Program-made: the position numbers and the translations under genes
NCBI RefSeq assembly: GCF_036785885.1
Contig: NC_092329.1
Location: forward strand, 1,302,001-1,366,000
Direction: 5' to 3'
DNA length: 64,000 nt
Source: Coffea arabica
Taxonomy: Eukaryota; Streptophyta; Magnoliopsida; Gentianales; Rubiaceae
Notes under the pieces: generated by a model
The model's input: the letters and a program-made list of their open reading frames with translations, nothing else
Told to the model about the DNA's origin: nothing
Database searches by the model: none
Shown: positions 12,801 through 27,386 of the stretch, in pieces
How the letters are laid out: the number at the start of each line of letters is the position of its first letter
How positions within the stretch are numbered: the stretch's first letter is position 1

Positions 12801-15800
12801 TATGAAGCTTCAGTGCAATTACACATCCTTTTTTTCCCCTTGTTCAAAAACTTCGTGTTATCAGGTATTAATGAGATTTGTACAACCGGGTTCATTTGCA
12901 ATTACAGGCACACAAATCACAACTGAAAAGTCGAAAGGAGTAAACATTTACTCTTAATAATAAAAAAAAAGCTAATATAAGCCGAAGGAAAACTGCTCAA
13001 AAAACTTCTATCCATATTAGAGGAGGAAGAAGTACATAATCTGGTGCAAAAATAAAATTCAGAGTCAACTAATAAGGAATAAAAATTCCATCCAAAATTT
13101 CAGTAATTATATTTACAGAGCTCAAACAAAAAGGATTCTAACCATTAGCTTGATATTGTAAAAATATTCTCAAATGATAGTGGTTCTCCAATACTTGTGG
13201 AAATATATAAATCATTTCCAGAAGGCCTTCTAGTTTTGAAAGTTGATGGTGCGCTTTTATAGGAGATCTACAATTTTCCTCACTTACCAAAGCCTGAATT
13301 TCTCAAAAGAGTCCCATACTCGATGGTTGTAACTGCAAATGGCTGCAAATATACTAACCAAAAACTATAAAAAGCTAAAGTACTAGACATGATGAACCTT
13401 GAGCACTTCTAGACATTTGAGCCTTTAACATTTTGAGAATTATTGAGATAATTTGCCAGGCTCCTTGTTTTAACTTGACCCATGGTTGCTAACATTAATT
13501 GTAGCATATGCCAAACTTAACCATAGAAGTAAAATTCTTACATGTCATACAGAAAACGATGCTAAAAACTTATATAGTGTAATTCTCTAAACTAAAAATT
13601 TTAATTATTATAAGCCATAATCTAATGTCCTTTTCAAACCTGAAGTGCAAAATAGGTAAAGAGTGCCCCGTACAAGATGTCACTATGTGTTATTGACATA
13701 ACTGAGTAGAGTAGGCTGCAATCTTAAAAGTTTTCAAACTGTGTTTCTCCACTGCATTGAAACATAGTTTGCAATAGGAGCTGTGGGAAAAACAAATTTC
13801 AAGTACGTTGATTTTGTCATTCTATGATCTTAATTGCAGATCCAACTACTTTCACAAAGTTGATTTAACATGTACTCCCATGATTCTGCTTGTTTTTCTC
13901 GCTTTAGGGTTGAGCATGATTTTCTGAAATTCAATTTTATGGGTTTGCACACCAAAGTTACTCTTGTAATTGACATGAGAGAGGATAGAAAGCCAAAAAG
14001 CTCATCATTTAAGTGTTTAGTAATGGTGGAATTGGAATGTCTAATAGCAGCAACCAAGTTATTCTGTCAAAAATTAAAGAATGATATAACATGTAGCTTA
14101 AGAAAATGTCGTGATACTAAATGAACTTGTGTTGATCTTGATATTCTACAATTTTGTTTTTTTTTTCCTGCCCCGCCAACTGACAAGGTATTTAAACATA
14201 AAGTACCTTGAACTTCGAACAATTTGATTTCGTGAGCAGAACTATCAACATGTATCCCTTCACTATCAACATGTATCCCTTCACATAAGGTCACATATTT
14301 CTTCATATTTGATAATTTTCCATTTTAAAGCATTATTATTGCCATAGTTGACCCTAGTAATTTGGCACTTGACAAACAATTTTTCAGACGGGCATTGCCT
14401 AATTGAAGCATTTATTGTGAGAAAATTTCAACTAGATACAAGTTTGTAAAAATAACTTTTGCATTACAGGTGATCAATAAAGGATAAATAGTAAATCAAG
14501 AGGAAGAAGAAAAAAAGAAACAAGATAAAGCTAAACCTCAAAAACACAAAAATGTTTTTCTATACCTGTTGGATACTTATTGCAAAGGGAATAATAAAGT
14601 ATAACTTGGAAATCAGGAGAATCGTGTACGGATAAATGTTAACTGTAGGGTCGAACCAATATTTCTAACAAACTGTAGTGTTTCTAAAGGAAAACAAACT
14701 TTTGGGAAAAACTTGGTTTTGACAGAAAAAGATATATGCCAAATTAGTTGATTTAAAAATAAGAAAATACGTTTACCTACTACTATGAAACACAAAAAAA
14801 AAAAAAAAAACTACTTTGTCTCAATTGATATTGCAGTGAGGCAGGGAAAAATCAAGCAATAAATGGCTACTTGGAACTAAATTGGTTCCATGTTAACATT
14901 ATCAAGGAAATGAAAGAAGGAAAACAACTTTAAATAAAAAGGCAATTAATTATGCTCAGTCAAATTCATAGTTTTAGATCAACTGAGATAACAATTGCAA
15001 TGTCCCAAGATTTCCAAGGGTACCTCCTTCATCAATGAAGAGTTGTTTATACTTCCTCTAATTAGTTTATCTAACTTTGTCAACCTATATTTATTCTCTA
15101 TAGTCATTCGTCCGAGTTCTACCATGAAGTGCACAACATATCCTTTCTAGTAAACATCAAATGGCAGCACTGGATTTGCTAACATATTATCGATCAGTCC
15201 CCAAACTCTTAAATAATCAGAGACAATCAGAAACAGGAAACTGAAGCAACATGAAGATAAACAATCAATCATAACCATTTAGAAGAAAATAGATCAGATA
15301 CTTAATCCAACTACAGGCAACTAAAATTCCCTCAACAGAATATAGATAATTTAAGAAAATTTCCAATCAAAACAAACTCAAAACAAGAATTTTGCCATAA
15401 TAGACACCTCTTAGATCCAAAAGAAAATGAAAATCATATGAAAAAGCTAACCTTGCAAACTGAACTTAGGACAGGCAAATGCAATTCTTTTTCAGCATGA
15501 CTAAACGATTACCTAATCTGGTGCCATAAGAAATTGACAATCATGACATAAACACAAATCCATATTCAAAAAGAAAATTGACAATCATGACATAAGCTCC
15601 ATAAGACCAAAAAGACAGCTCAACATAGATGTCCTACGAACAAGAATGTATTGTGATCACTAAAAGTGGAAAAAAGAGTCAGTTACATAGTGAGTTGGTC
15701 AGACATCAATTGCAGATTCTAGAATGCACACCATTAAAGATACAAGAATAACAACACATAGCAGACATGATTATAGCGCTAGTTTCAAAAAACAAGGTTT

Positions 15801-18800
15801 GTAGAGCCTTTTCACTTCAATCTAGACAAACTGGGTAGGTAACAAACTCTGTTTCATGCATATTACCAAGAAAGAGAGGAGATTAGAGAGTAATGCACTA
15901 ATTCCACAATGTACTAACAAAGTTAACATAACATTGGAGTTATCGATGGGAATGTTATAGCATATAAAACATCCAATGAAATACTTAAATAAATGGTATC
16001 CTTGTTTCAAGATTACACGGTTTTCCAAAAGCTTTCAAAGTTCTCTATTCTGGATTCTACACATTGAATGACCATCTAAGTTCTGACATATTATGTCAAT
16101 TGGAAGGGAAAGAAGAACATAAAGTCAGTCACATCAAATGAGTTACAAGAAGTTAGAAGTTGTGCATTACCTGGTGCTGGTGTATGATGCGGATCATAAG
16201 CATCAAGCCAATAGCATCAAAACAATTTGGCAGGATCGAGTTGAAGTGTTCATCAATTACAGTAAAGGGACCTACAGTTTCAATATGACCCATTTCATAC
16301 CATAAGAATCCGAATACTTGCTAAATTAACACCAAGACTGAAAAAAAAAGCATGACCAAATGGCCGGTATTCAAAAATGAATTCAGCAGTTCTAAATTCA
16401 CTAACAAACTACCATGTTTCTATTGCTATTCAACAAGTTTTTAAATCTCCTAAGAGGTGATCAATATAAGAGAATAATACATTCTTATCAGGGAATGAGC
16501 TACCAAAAGTAATACATTCTCATTAGCAGCAACTGTGAAGTTAGATGATCAAATTGGAAGTCATCAAAGAACTGCTATAATGAAGTCCTAAAATATTCAT
16601 CCCCATAGAATAGTGAATAAACAATGTACCTGCAAATATATCATTAAAAATGGATTCTTCTCCAAAGAAATCATCACAGAAAAGGTACCTGAAAGAGGGA
16701 AAGAACAAAAACATAAGAAACATTCAATTGAAGGAAAGTATCACCTTATATTCCATAAAGAATATCAGAGAGAAAAATATGTAGTACTCAGATGTTGCAG
16801 TATCCATAAGCAGTTTGTGCAAGCTCCTGAAAAGGACTTCATAAGGATACTTTTTGGAGCTAGCTTCAGCTATATGAGGTATCAATGCAGGTTCATCTAT
16901 TTCCTGTAAAATAGGTAACCTATGAATAAAGTCTTTCCGGTAAAATAGGTACCTATGAATAAATTCTTTTGGAAGAAAAACAATCCAATTTTCCAACTTT
17001 TTAAGTTCAGGGGAGGTTAGTCCACAATAGTTTCCTACAGCAAGATAGTGTAATGGAAATTTTGTTCATAACTCTATTTTGATTAGTGATTCATTGTACT
17101 ATAAAAAATTTTATTATCTAGATTTTCCTTCAACCAATTAGTCTTCTTTAGTTCATAGATTTCAACCTTGATGTTTCAATAGGCTGTTTGATACCTATCA
17201 GTTCTCAGCTCAGACCAATTGAGAAATTAAGTTTCAACGTGCTTTAAAACAATTTGATTTCGAATCAAAATATTCAATTCACATGAATTCCATGCGAAAC
17301 ATTAACAAAATCCATAACATATGGTGTTCAGAAGGTGGGCAGGGGGAGAACTTAAAATGAAGATGCTACATTTCTATTTCTAGATGACATATAGAGAACA
17401 ACCCCAAAAATTCACCAAACAAACAAAATGATCAACACAACCATTGAAAATAGTAAAAACACTTAGAACTAAAGGTAATAATAATAGTCCAGGTGACCGC
17501 AGTGTCAAACCTTGAGAATGTTTATCCTCTCTCCTAAAGCAAAAACAGCGGATCGATTCTTCAGGGGTTCCCTTCCTCTGGAGAACAGACTACTGCTTCT
17601 TGCCTCAACACCAATTAGGTCACTCGATGTTGCTATATCCAGCTGTAATTTCTCCAGTGCTTGAATATAAGCCCGGAAATGTGCACTTAGAACCTTCAAA
17701 AGAAGAAAGTAGAATATGAAGAATTAAATAAGTGGCATTTGTTTGGAACTTAAGGGTGCAATCCCAATATATTATTTGAACAAGCAACTACTAATGAAAG
17801 TACAAATACATAAAAAATGATGGCAAACAAGTAGCAGCAAGATGAAAGATGGAATGCACATTTAGCTTAGAATCAAAGATAAAAGAATGGTAAGTATTGA
17901 TGATGAAATGTAACATCAGCTTTGGCGAGGCAGTAGGTATATAGTACAGCTGCCCAAAATATAAAACTCATCTATACTGATTGACACAGAACTAGGCTAA
18001 CCCCATATGCAGTTTCTCTACTTCCATGTTTTCATGATGGTGAAGAATATAAGACAGACCACAATTGAGTAGCGTGATTCACGTTTTAGCCCAAGCCAGA
18101 CCTAGCAAATAATCAAAAGGTTGAGCCTTATGAATTAAATCTGTTGGTAAAGGATCAAGGACATTTCTTCGATGTGAAATTCTAAAAGTTTTTGACATTT
18201 TAAAACCCCTTCCTTTGCTGCCAGAGGGTGGGGGAGATTTGGTTGTTGATATAGTGTCAAGCAAATTAGGCGTATCCAACCTTCCACACATGATACAACC
18301 TGATATAAGGCAAAACTAAAAATTCAAGCATGTCACTATTGTGGATAATATAGCACTAAATTCAACAAAAGGGCAACCACTAGATTATCTGTCAGCAAGC
18401 CCATCTACCACTTCAAGCAGCCATGTAGATTCGTAAGCTCATTCTATAGACATGGTGAACCTAAATAATATAAAACAATTGAACATCAAATGAATTAAAG
18501 CTTAATGCTAACAATGACAAGCAACACCTCTGCTTCACTATAAGATTTGATAAAGTGGATCTTGTCTTCAATGGTGCAATTTGCCCCTTCTTGGTCAAAC
18601 AATAGGCTTGCGAAATCCAACAAATGCAGTACCGAACTTCAAGCTAGAGTGGTACATAATTCCCATTCCAAACTACAATGACAATCATTTTGATGGTATT
18701 TGCGCCACTGGATTAACTGATTAACCACAGGGACATCACCTTTCCACATGGATTACCAGGTTATGAAAGTACCATAAAGTCAAAGAGGTAAACAGCGAAT

Positions 18801-21800
18801 ATTTAACATAGCTTGTCTCTTTTGTTATATGTTACCAAAGTGGTAATACCAAATAAGTTTGAGTAACATAGTAGTAGTACTTGTACAGATAACTTTTGCA
18901 CCACTTTAACAAAAAAGAGATGGACCACATGGTACGCTAATGCTGAGAAGAAAAGGCAAAAAGCATTGAAGAACTTCAGTTTAGATCTTCCCCTTTATCA
19001 CAAAAACCAAAACCAGCTATCTCTTACAGTCCACAGGAAACCATAGGTTTCACACAACAAATCCCCTAGCTGTCTGCCATACTGCAAAGACATTGCATAA
19101 CTAGAATGTATTACAGCTCAACTAGGTATCAAGTCACCACTCGCATTTCCTGCTCAACAGAAGGAGAAACTCTGCAATAAAAGGAATTCCAAGTCTGGTG
19201 GGAGCTTTTGTCCTTGAGACATTCTATCACGCACCTAGCATAACAGGTCCAACATCAGGAAATGTATTTGAAATGGTTCTGTACTTTTGGCAAATGATTC
19301 CATGTTGCTCTCTGTATAGCTCAGGCCTACACCATAGTCTACTTTGCACACAAAATCCTTTCTTCCAAGGAGTTATTCTGATGAGAAACTGTCAAGTATT
19401 ACCTACTCTGCCATATTGTAACTATCAGTTTAATCCAGAGTCACCCACCCTCCAATCTTGTAAGTACAGATTATAAAAATTAAAGCTCTCCACCAGATAA
19501 GATTAAATGCTTGCACCAAGGTCATTCAAAAGCTGGGCTCAGAAGCATGAAATTTTCCCCAAGAAATCCATTGAATGTCAAATAGAACACTTGCACTCGC
19601 TATTTCCACGAATCTCTAATTTTCTCCACCTAGATAATCTTGTTTCAAAAGCCAATAACTCTGCAACTATTAATCTTTTGATGGAGGCATCACCAACAAA
19701 TAAACTGTCTAATCTATACATCTTCTGTATAAGCTCTTTTGAAGTTAAATACACCATCACCATCAAGAGAATTAAAATGCAAAAGTTCATAGAGATAGAA
19801 ACACAAAATTTATTCATGGGCAAAATATAGAGTAAATTCAGAGTATGCAAAGTTGCAGGACTATACCTAGTTTAGTGCTGTGCAGTTACGGAATATGCAA
19901 AAATGACATGTATTTGAAAAATTAACTCACAAATATGCCTCGGTTTGGTTACCAGGTATCAAAGCCCCAACCCAAACCCTTTCAGTCAGCAACTACCGAC
20001 AAAAACTGCTCCCACAATCAGAAGGGGGTACAATTAAGTGGCTGGTAATTGTCACTGCTCTAATAGCATCTACCTATTTTGGTTTCTACCTCTTATATTT
20101 GAAATTATATCCTTGAATATTCCTTCTATCACTATTCCCCAAAACCCTACTTCTAACCTTTTCCATCATAATTCATACCTATCAGTTCAATTCCTTTATG
20201 CCATTTGATTATGGAGCTAAAGCATTCACAGCATAACTGAATAGCTTTTGATAACTAAATTCTCAAATCATTGATAACGCTCCTTGACTAGCCTAAGGGC
20301 AATTACCTTGTTCATTGTGTCAATATATGCTGCACGAATTTCCACATATATCTCCTTTCCATGTTCCTTGAGAAAGGAAATAATATACCTGCATGTTCAA
20401 CAGAATATTTCAGATCTTGCATCGGATCCATTATGGTATTTAAAGAAAAAGAGTAATAAAATTACGTTTGAAGACCAAATATATAAGTCTAATACTGTAT
20501 AAACCAACTTATATCTTCCGTTCTTCAATATGACACGGATCAGACACATTAGAATTCTGCAGAGCCCCAAAACTAAGAACTTATAAAGGCAAGAAAGATT
20601 CTGAAGCAGGTAACAGGTTGTTAAAAATAAATACTAAATTCAATGGTGTAAAAGATCCATAACCACAAGCTCCAAGAATGAAGAGTAGGAGTCTTCAGTT
20701 ATGACATATTAACGAAAAGCCTAACTCTAGCTCCCAAGATCTTTGAGATACTTATACAGCCTTTTTGCCCCTATTTCCTGGCTAATGGAAATGTGCCTCA
20801 CATGTGAAAGGAGAAGGAAAACAGCTTTTGGCTTTTCTCCTTATTTAATAAAACAAGGCACAAGTGGCTAGTTTTAAGCAACCAAGAACAAGTCGTAAAT
20901 AACTAAAGCTCATCAAAAGTGGAAAGGATGCTGATTTTCTCTCTCAGAGTAGATATGCACAAGGAGGACCAAGTAACTTTCTGACAATTTTTATTTTGCA
21001 GACAAAAAAGTCAAAAGTATTGATTTTACCATCACTTTTGGCAACAAATCTTCTTTATCAATTTTATTTAATAAGAAACTCAAATTACCCCAGAATACAT
21101 CTTCTGCCATGATAGTAGACTTATATCACATATTAGTCATTATAAATGCAAACTACAATAATGCTCTTCAGGATTCCATTTATCAATATCAATTCTAAAC
21201 CTTTCCCACTTAGAATCTAAATTCAATACTTCAGGATTATTTTGCTCGTTAAAAGGGCTTACACATACAGTATGCATACAATTATAATACGACTCCAATA
21301 TCTCCTTTTTCTTTTTATCCAAAGTCTGTCTTTTAGTCTTATATAAACTATGTGGTACTTAGAATCTGACATCTGAGAAAGGCCTTTAATCGAAATTGGT
21401 CTCATATAATGAGACTTTTTATAAGCCCTTACGTTCATATTTAACTTCTCCACTTCTTGATTTAAGTCCATCAAATTATTATATATAAGCATATCCATGA
21501 TATGAAAAGGATTGACCAGATTCTCTAAAAAGAGAGAGCTATGGAAGAATGGGTTATATTTTGCTAAAATGGCAGTAGTAATGAAATTATTACGAACAGT
21601 GCAAGTCTCTGAAAGTCTGCACGTGTGTAAGAGAGTGATTCCGGGTGTGTTTTGAGGTAGAGTGACAGGGAGACATCAACGAATTATATCCACCTATGAA
21701 GGAATTATATTCAAAAACTGAACAGATGCAGACTGTTCAAGTCATTGATAATATAAAATTAAGTAAAGCATTCCAAGAAGAGAGAATTCAATGAATTAAA

Positions 21801-24800
21801 AAAGGATATAAGCAAGACCATAACAATGAATGGTTGTTGAGTAAGTTAACCTGAAGTAATCATAATAAAAAAATCTTTTAAATTGACTATATGAGAAGCA
21901 GTATAATATGACAGAGATGCAACTTACTTGTATTTCAAAAGAACACTCTGTTGAAGAATCTGGATATTAGTTTTTGGTTTCCGCAATGCATATAGCTTTT
22001 GAACCATGAAGTCAAAAACCTATATGAAGAGGGAAAATGATTTATCATTACATGACTAACTTCATAGATTCCAAGAAACATTGAATAGAACTTAGATCGA
22101 TAAATTTCACAAACAAATTATTAACCTCCTGTGATGAACAATTCAGACTGATAAAACATGTATTTCATTCTTACAGGATAGACTCAAGAGTCAACAAGCA
22201 TCTAAATAATTTGCCATAGCATGTTGAAACGTGCATCTTACTTTTGAAACTGCTTTCTGCCGAAGCCTCTCTAATTCAGGTTGAACATCTTTTAATGCTT
22301 TCGAAGTTTTAACCATAGGATCCACCTTAACAAAGTCCAGCTTTTTGCTCAAAATCTCTAGAGACCTCAAATACTCATCATTAACCTGTGTGCAAGTATA
22401 AAGACAATTTACTGACCATGAAATATGAGAAGTCAAAAGCAGAGATGCACAGTGGCCTAGCAAGCCCATCAACACATTTTAAGGGATTGGGATAGCAGGG
22501 ACTGGAATGCCAACAACATCTCAAACAGACAACTATGGACAAGCAACCAAAAGGGGGGAAGGGACAAACTCAAGCAAGATCAATTCAAAGCCAGTCCAAA
22601 GAGTATATGAGACAAATAGCAAGTGGAAGCCAACTCAGCCAGTTCAGTAACAAATTGCAATACAATTTACTAATCATTGTATTTGTCAAGGTACTTTTCA
22701 GCAAGCAAACACAACAATTCTTTATTCTACCTGTCAATAACCTTTTAATTCCAATTCTTCTCATTACTTGGTAGTTGCCCTATAATGCCAGCTCTTATGC
22801 TTTGTGTGTTGCCTAGTCTTTCAATGAAGGAGAAGAGTATGGTGTGCGTAATTTAATGAAATCTCTCCATGCAATTTCTGAATATTGAATTTCGGTGGAA
22901 CAAGCATCATTGCAGGGTTTGTTATCCTACGAAAATTTTTTCAAAAAGGCATTTGATACTCAACTGATGTCTTTTTTCCTTGATACTCCAGCATCTTCCA
23001 TATGATTTATAGGCCTCAGAAAGACCTCAAACTGAGTTTAATGCTAACTCAAAACAACTTAAAAAAAATTTAGCCTGTTTTTAACATGAGCATGCAATTA
23101 GCAAAAACAGAAAAGGATAAGTACTATGAAATGAAATATGAACTGGTCAACGAGATAATGTGTTAATTAAACCTTCAGATCTTATGATGGCAATAAAAGG
23201 CCAAAGGAATCAATCAACAGAGACATTTGGCATCACTCACAAAATTCTAAACCCTAAATGTGAATGGAAACCATATTATCCACAAGAAAGGTTTAGAGTC
23301 ATGCTTAACCTACTTGCGTATCTGCGGAGGTATTTATTCTAGTATGTCTATCAGTATCTCATCCCAACATTATCTGCAACTTGAAGCTATTTTCAGTTCT
23401 CAATTTCGTGCCTAACTTTCACCTTTTCTAATCAAATGAAAAAGAAAGTTATTTCTGAAAAGGACATTTGATGCGCATTTAAATTACATCTTTTGCTTGT
23501 CAAACAGTTTTTGCTACCTCTTTACCATTGTAAAAGATCATTTTTAAGATTGACTATTCTCGGATGCTTTACAAAGCTAAGGTATTTGTAACAGCCCCAC
23601 TTTAGGATTTACCTAACTGTTTTCTCTTGTAACCTTTGCAACTCATTAGATGTACAAGAGACAGAAAGCTAATCAATCAGTAGTATCAACTTGAAGTTAA
23701 GGCACAATAAGATAGTCAATAGACAACAGTCATAACACTATGAAAGAGAGACTAAAAATGTACTTGTGTCAAATAAGCTGCCAAACTGAAGGAGGTAAAG
23801 GATAAAACTGGAAATGGGTAATTAAAAACAGAATTCAGAATACCTCTCCATCAACAATTATGTCTATCATCCTTGGTGGCACAATAATATCTTCAACAAA
23901 TTTTGCCAACTTTGATTCCGCAACCTGTCAAAGAACATAAGCAGTTATAAAAGGCAGAAAAATGCCACCGAGCCTTTTGTGCTAGATACTGACTAGAGAG
24001 TTTACAATTACAAGAGTACTCCACCCAATAGGAACAAAGTAAAATTCATACCTTGCGATTTTTCAGCTTCAACCCCATATCCATGGACTTCTCTTGAAGA
24101 ATTTTTATATCTGAACTTATAGAACCTATCTCAGCCTATGGCAAAAGTTACGAGAAGTATAATAAGAACATCGGACGACATCCAGAATAAAAAACTGAAA
24201 GATAAACAATAAAAAAGAGAAAGGATCTGCAGAAACTGATTAGACAGATGTACAGCCAAAATGCACTTTCTGACATTCTAACAGCAAAACATTCAAAGAC
24301 CCAAACAAAGTAGATAGTTGATGCAGGCAGGAGCACGAGAAAAAGAAAAGTCACTTTAATCCATGATACAGGTTTGGTTTTTAGGATAAACCAACAGAAA
24401 ACCTTGATTATGGGGCTAATTCAGCACCCAACCTTAATAGTTTACCTGAAGAACCAAGAAGAAATGATACACTTTCATTAGATGTCAAAATCTGAATTAC
24501 ACATGCAAAACCTGAACACTGTCCTTATCACTCTAATTCTCACCATCTTAATCTCATTCTTCCCTGTCCTTATCTTTCTAATCTGATAGGAGTTAACCTT
24601 AAACTACTAATATTAAGAAATTTATCCTGCACGAGTAATGCTCTGACATAAAAATTCATCCCAGTTCAGTTACTTCTGTACAAACAGATCAAAGTGGAAA
24701 GTATGAGGAATTCCACAAGCACAAATCATGATAACAAGAACTGCCAGAATTCAAAACTGTGATCTTCTTAATCTATGGATTCCACGAAATATAAAGTATT

Positions 24801-26761
24801 AGACTGGGAATTGCTTGCTATTCTGCCTTCTCAACTAACTCAGCCCCTAGTTTAATTCTCTACAGTAACATGTGTAGCTCCTCCTAGTTGTCAAGTAAGG
24901 TAGGACACTTGGCATTTGTACCTATTTCAGCTCAATCACTAGTAGATGGTACAAAAGCACAAAGCATTCTGTTCAGCATTCAGTTTAACTTGCTGCAGTC
25001 AAAGCACATTGGGTTAAACGCACAAGAGGTAACAATGGAGGTTATCATCTGTAAATCAACCTAAAAAGAGATATAAAAATTATAAATGGAACAGCCTTCC
25101 CTCTCCATTGATGCAATATACAGACATAAACTAGGGCCATGATTGCTTGATGGAATTAAAAACAGCAGTAAAATTAGAAAAGTATAAATGAGTCCATGCT
25201 TTAGAAATTTCCAATTCCACTGACGACGAAAGTTCAAAATGAATGGTATCTTGATTGCATCAATATGAAAAATTGAGCAACAATGATGGAATGCAGTACC
25301 TGGAATCCACTAAGTAGGGTCTCCATTTGTGAGAGTATAATGTCACAATCACGTATTTGATCATGAAGGGAGACCAAGTTGTCACTTTCCTTAATGTAAT
25401 CCTAAAGGGACACAAGGGATAGCTATCATGTTAGAGAAAATAAAGTAAAATCTTTACCAGACATATATAGCATGACAATGTCAATAGCCTGTCAACCATG
25501 AACAGACACAACACTCTTAAGACATTTCCCCGTGAGTACAAAGTTCTAAAATTCACAAGGCGACCTTTTAGACTGCCTAAAGGATAAGCAGCTTGACAAC
25601 ATGAAAGTCTCGCTACAAGCATGCTCTAACTTACAAGAAATTGCAGACATATAATCCAACAATAGACAAATTTGGAAGGAGGAGAAGTATAGTGAGACCA
25701 ACCTACCTCAATGGATTCCAATTCAACTTGGCGTACATTGCTCTCGACACCCTTTGTGTACTCTCGAAGCTTTGTTCCCTTAGACAAGATGTTTGCCACG
25801 ACCTTTTAAAGAGCACAGCAGAAAAAATAAGGCAAGAGGCAAAAATGTTGTATGCAAGAAAAACAACATACAGACAACAAGGAAAAGCAGACAACTTTTC
25901 ATTACTTGAAAATGGGAAATGAAGAAAGTGAAAAAAAAAAAAAGAAAAGAAAAGAAAAGGACATACTTGATCATGCTTGCATTCTTGAAGCTCTTGCTCT
26001 AGCCCTTCAAGTGATATATCCTCACTATCAAAAAAAACAACACCATTATATATCCCAAAAAAGAATCAGCAGAATAGGTGCGGGAGGAGAAGAATAGAAA
26101 TCCACAGTGGAACACTAATCCTACTAACTTGAGATCTTAAATATATCAAATCTCAAAGAAATTGGATAGTGAATCGATGAGGATGAAGAAGAAGCCCAAG
26201 CCTCCCAAGCAAGAAATCTAACCCCCTTTTTATTTATTTTAGATTAAAAAAAAAAGATAATTGATAATCCAAGACATCACACTGATGAAGAAACAGAGCA
26301 ATTAGATCCCAAACCCAATCATTCGAAGGAAATTTGAATCAAATTCATTTTCATCAAACTAATAGTAGGAGATAAAAGCTTTTTTTCAACTCGCAAAACA
26401 ACAATAACCATGATATATCAACTAAATATTCACCCTGATCAACACAAAAAAATAAGTTTTTTTTTCTTTTTACGGTTCGATAAATCTAACTACCCACAAA
26501 CAAATGCAAAAAAGGAGAAGTAAATCGAATATGTTTCTGGACGGAATGGAGGAAGAAATTTCCAAACCTGGCATCATCATCGTCGCCACCTCCGCCAGTC
26601 AAGTCCCCCACATAGGATTCCAAATCCGAAACAACTGGATGAATCATCTTCTGGCCCCCATTTTCATGCTCATCATCATCATTATTGTTTCCCTTCGCCA
26701 ATTGTAATTTGTTAGAATCAACCTCGGCGGCCACGGCGGCTGCAGAAGCAGAAGAAGCCAT
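9810..26761 (-). CDS. VPS52: VPS52, GARP/EARP tethering complex subunit
   Basis: Nineteen minus-strand exons join in frame to 731 aa: 26761-26568, 26024-25967, 25802-25707, 25401-25300, 24135-24052, 23924-23844, 22385-22242, 22019-21928, 20388-20307, 17693-17511, 16903-16788, 16688-16630, 16271-16171, 12649-12599, 11677-11498, 11412-11278, 11070-10996, 10252-10195 and 10114-9810. The product matches plant Vps52/Sac2 proteins (Arabidopsis POK/VPS52A, about 707 aa as I recall). Recognised segments include ISLEGLEQELQECKHD, KESDNLVSLHDQIRDCD, SKLAKFVEDIIVPP and the C-terminus SIMYEIKKYSRTF. The Ala-rich, acidic N-terminus is variable, followed by predicted helical, coiled-coil-type segments. In the family, VPS52 joins VPS51, VPS53 and VPS54 to tether endosome-derived vesicles at the trans-Golgi network; Arabidopsis mutants fail in pollen-tube growth. 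I see no frame break. The gene spans 17 kb mainly because of long introns. Confidence 0.93.
12650..16170 (-). other. Longest VPS52 intron (intron 13)
   Basis: This intron of about 3.5 kb is AT-rich with no coding potential. It has a 21-bp tandem duplication at 14241-14282 and a spaced direct repeat of about 20 bp (aattgacaatcatgacataa) near 15532 and 15576. A poly-A run lies near 14793. I see no inserted element with clear ends. Confidence 0.6.
17694..20306 (-). other. VPS52 intron 9
   Basis: An intron of about 2.6 kb between the exons encoding TMNK and VLSAHFRAY. It is AT-rich. The short open frames in it show no family resemblance and I treat it as non-coding. Confidence 0.6.
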
Positions 26762-27251
26762 CCCCAACTCAAAGATAAATATCAGATCGCTACAACTGAT
26801 TGATGCAACGGAGGAGTAGTAGGCTACTAGTAGTACACATTACACAAGTAACAACACGACAACAAAGCTGTGTTTGGAATGAATTTAATACGCCAGATCC
26901 ACGACACCGATTAATAGGAGTTTTCTCCAGGGAGGGAGGAAGTTGTCAGTTACCATTTACCGAGCAAGGTACAAGTTTTTCAGGGTCATGTACACCATTT
27001 CACTGCCACCGAGTTCCGGAATATTACTGAAATTAAAAATAGCCTCCAAGCTGCTTTTTGCGGTCTGTCTAATAAGGTTCCAAGTTATCGTTGCTGGCGC
27101 TTTTGGGCGAGCTCTGCTCAGTCCGGGTGATTCCAGATACCCTTTTAAATTTAATAAAAAAAAAAAACCTCCAGCAGTACAGAATAGCATGTACCTGACG
27201 GACTTCTATTTTGCACCCTTTAACTAGTAATTGATTCTTGAGCGGCATCTT
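26762..27251. promoter_or_regulatory. Upstream region of VPS52
   Basis: DNA immediately upstream of the VPS52 start (transcribed leftward). I see no convincing TATA box close to the start codon, as is common for housekeeping plant genes. The interval is somewhat richer in GC than the flanking DNA. Assignment as promoter is positional only. Confidence 0.4.
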
Positions 27252-27386
27252 AGGTTGTGTTTGGATTATATTTTTTATGAAAAAATTACTGTAATAATTT
27301 GATGTATATGAGTTAAAAAAATAATAAAAAAATATGATTATGAAAACGACATAATTTTTCGACGAAAAACAGCAATCCAAACGTTA
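27252..27386. mobile_element. Second copy of the gtttggatt MITE
   Basis: It starts with ttgtgtttggatt and ends with gcaatccaaacg, the same termini as the element at 7046-7200. The core carries tttttcgacga near the right end and aattactgtaa near the left. At about 135 bp it has no coding capacity. Confidence 0.55.
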
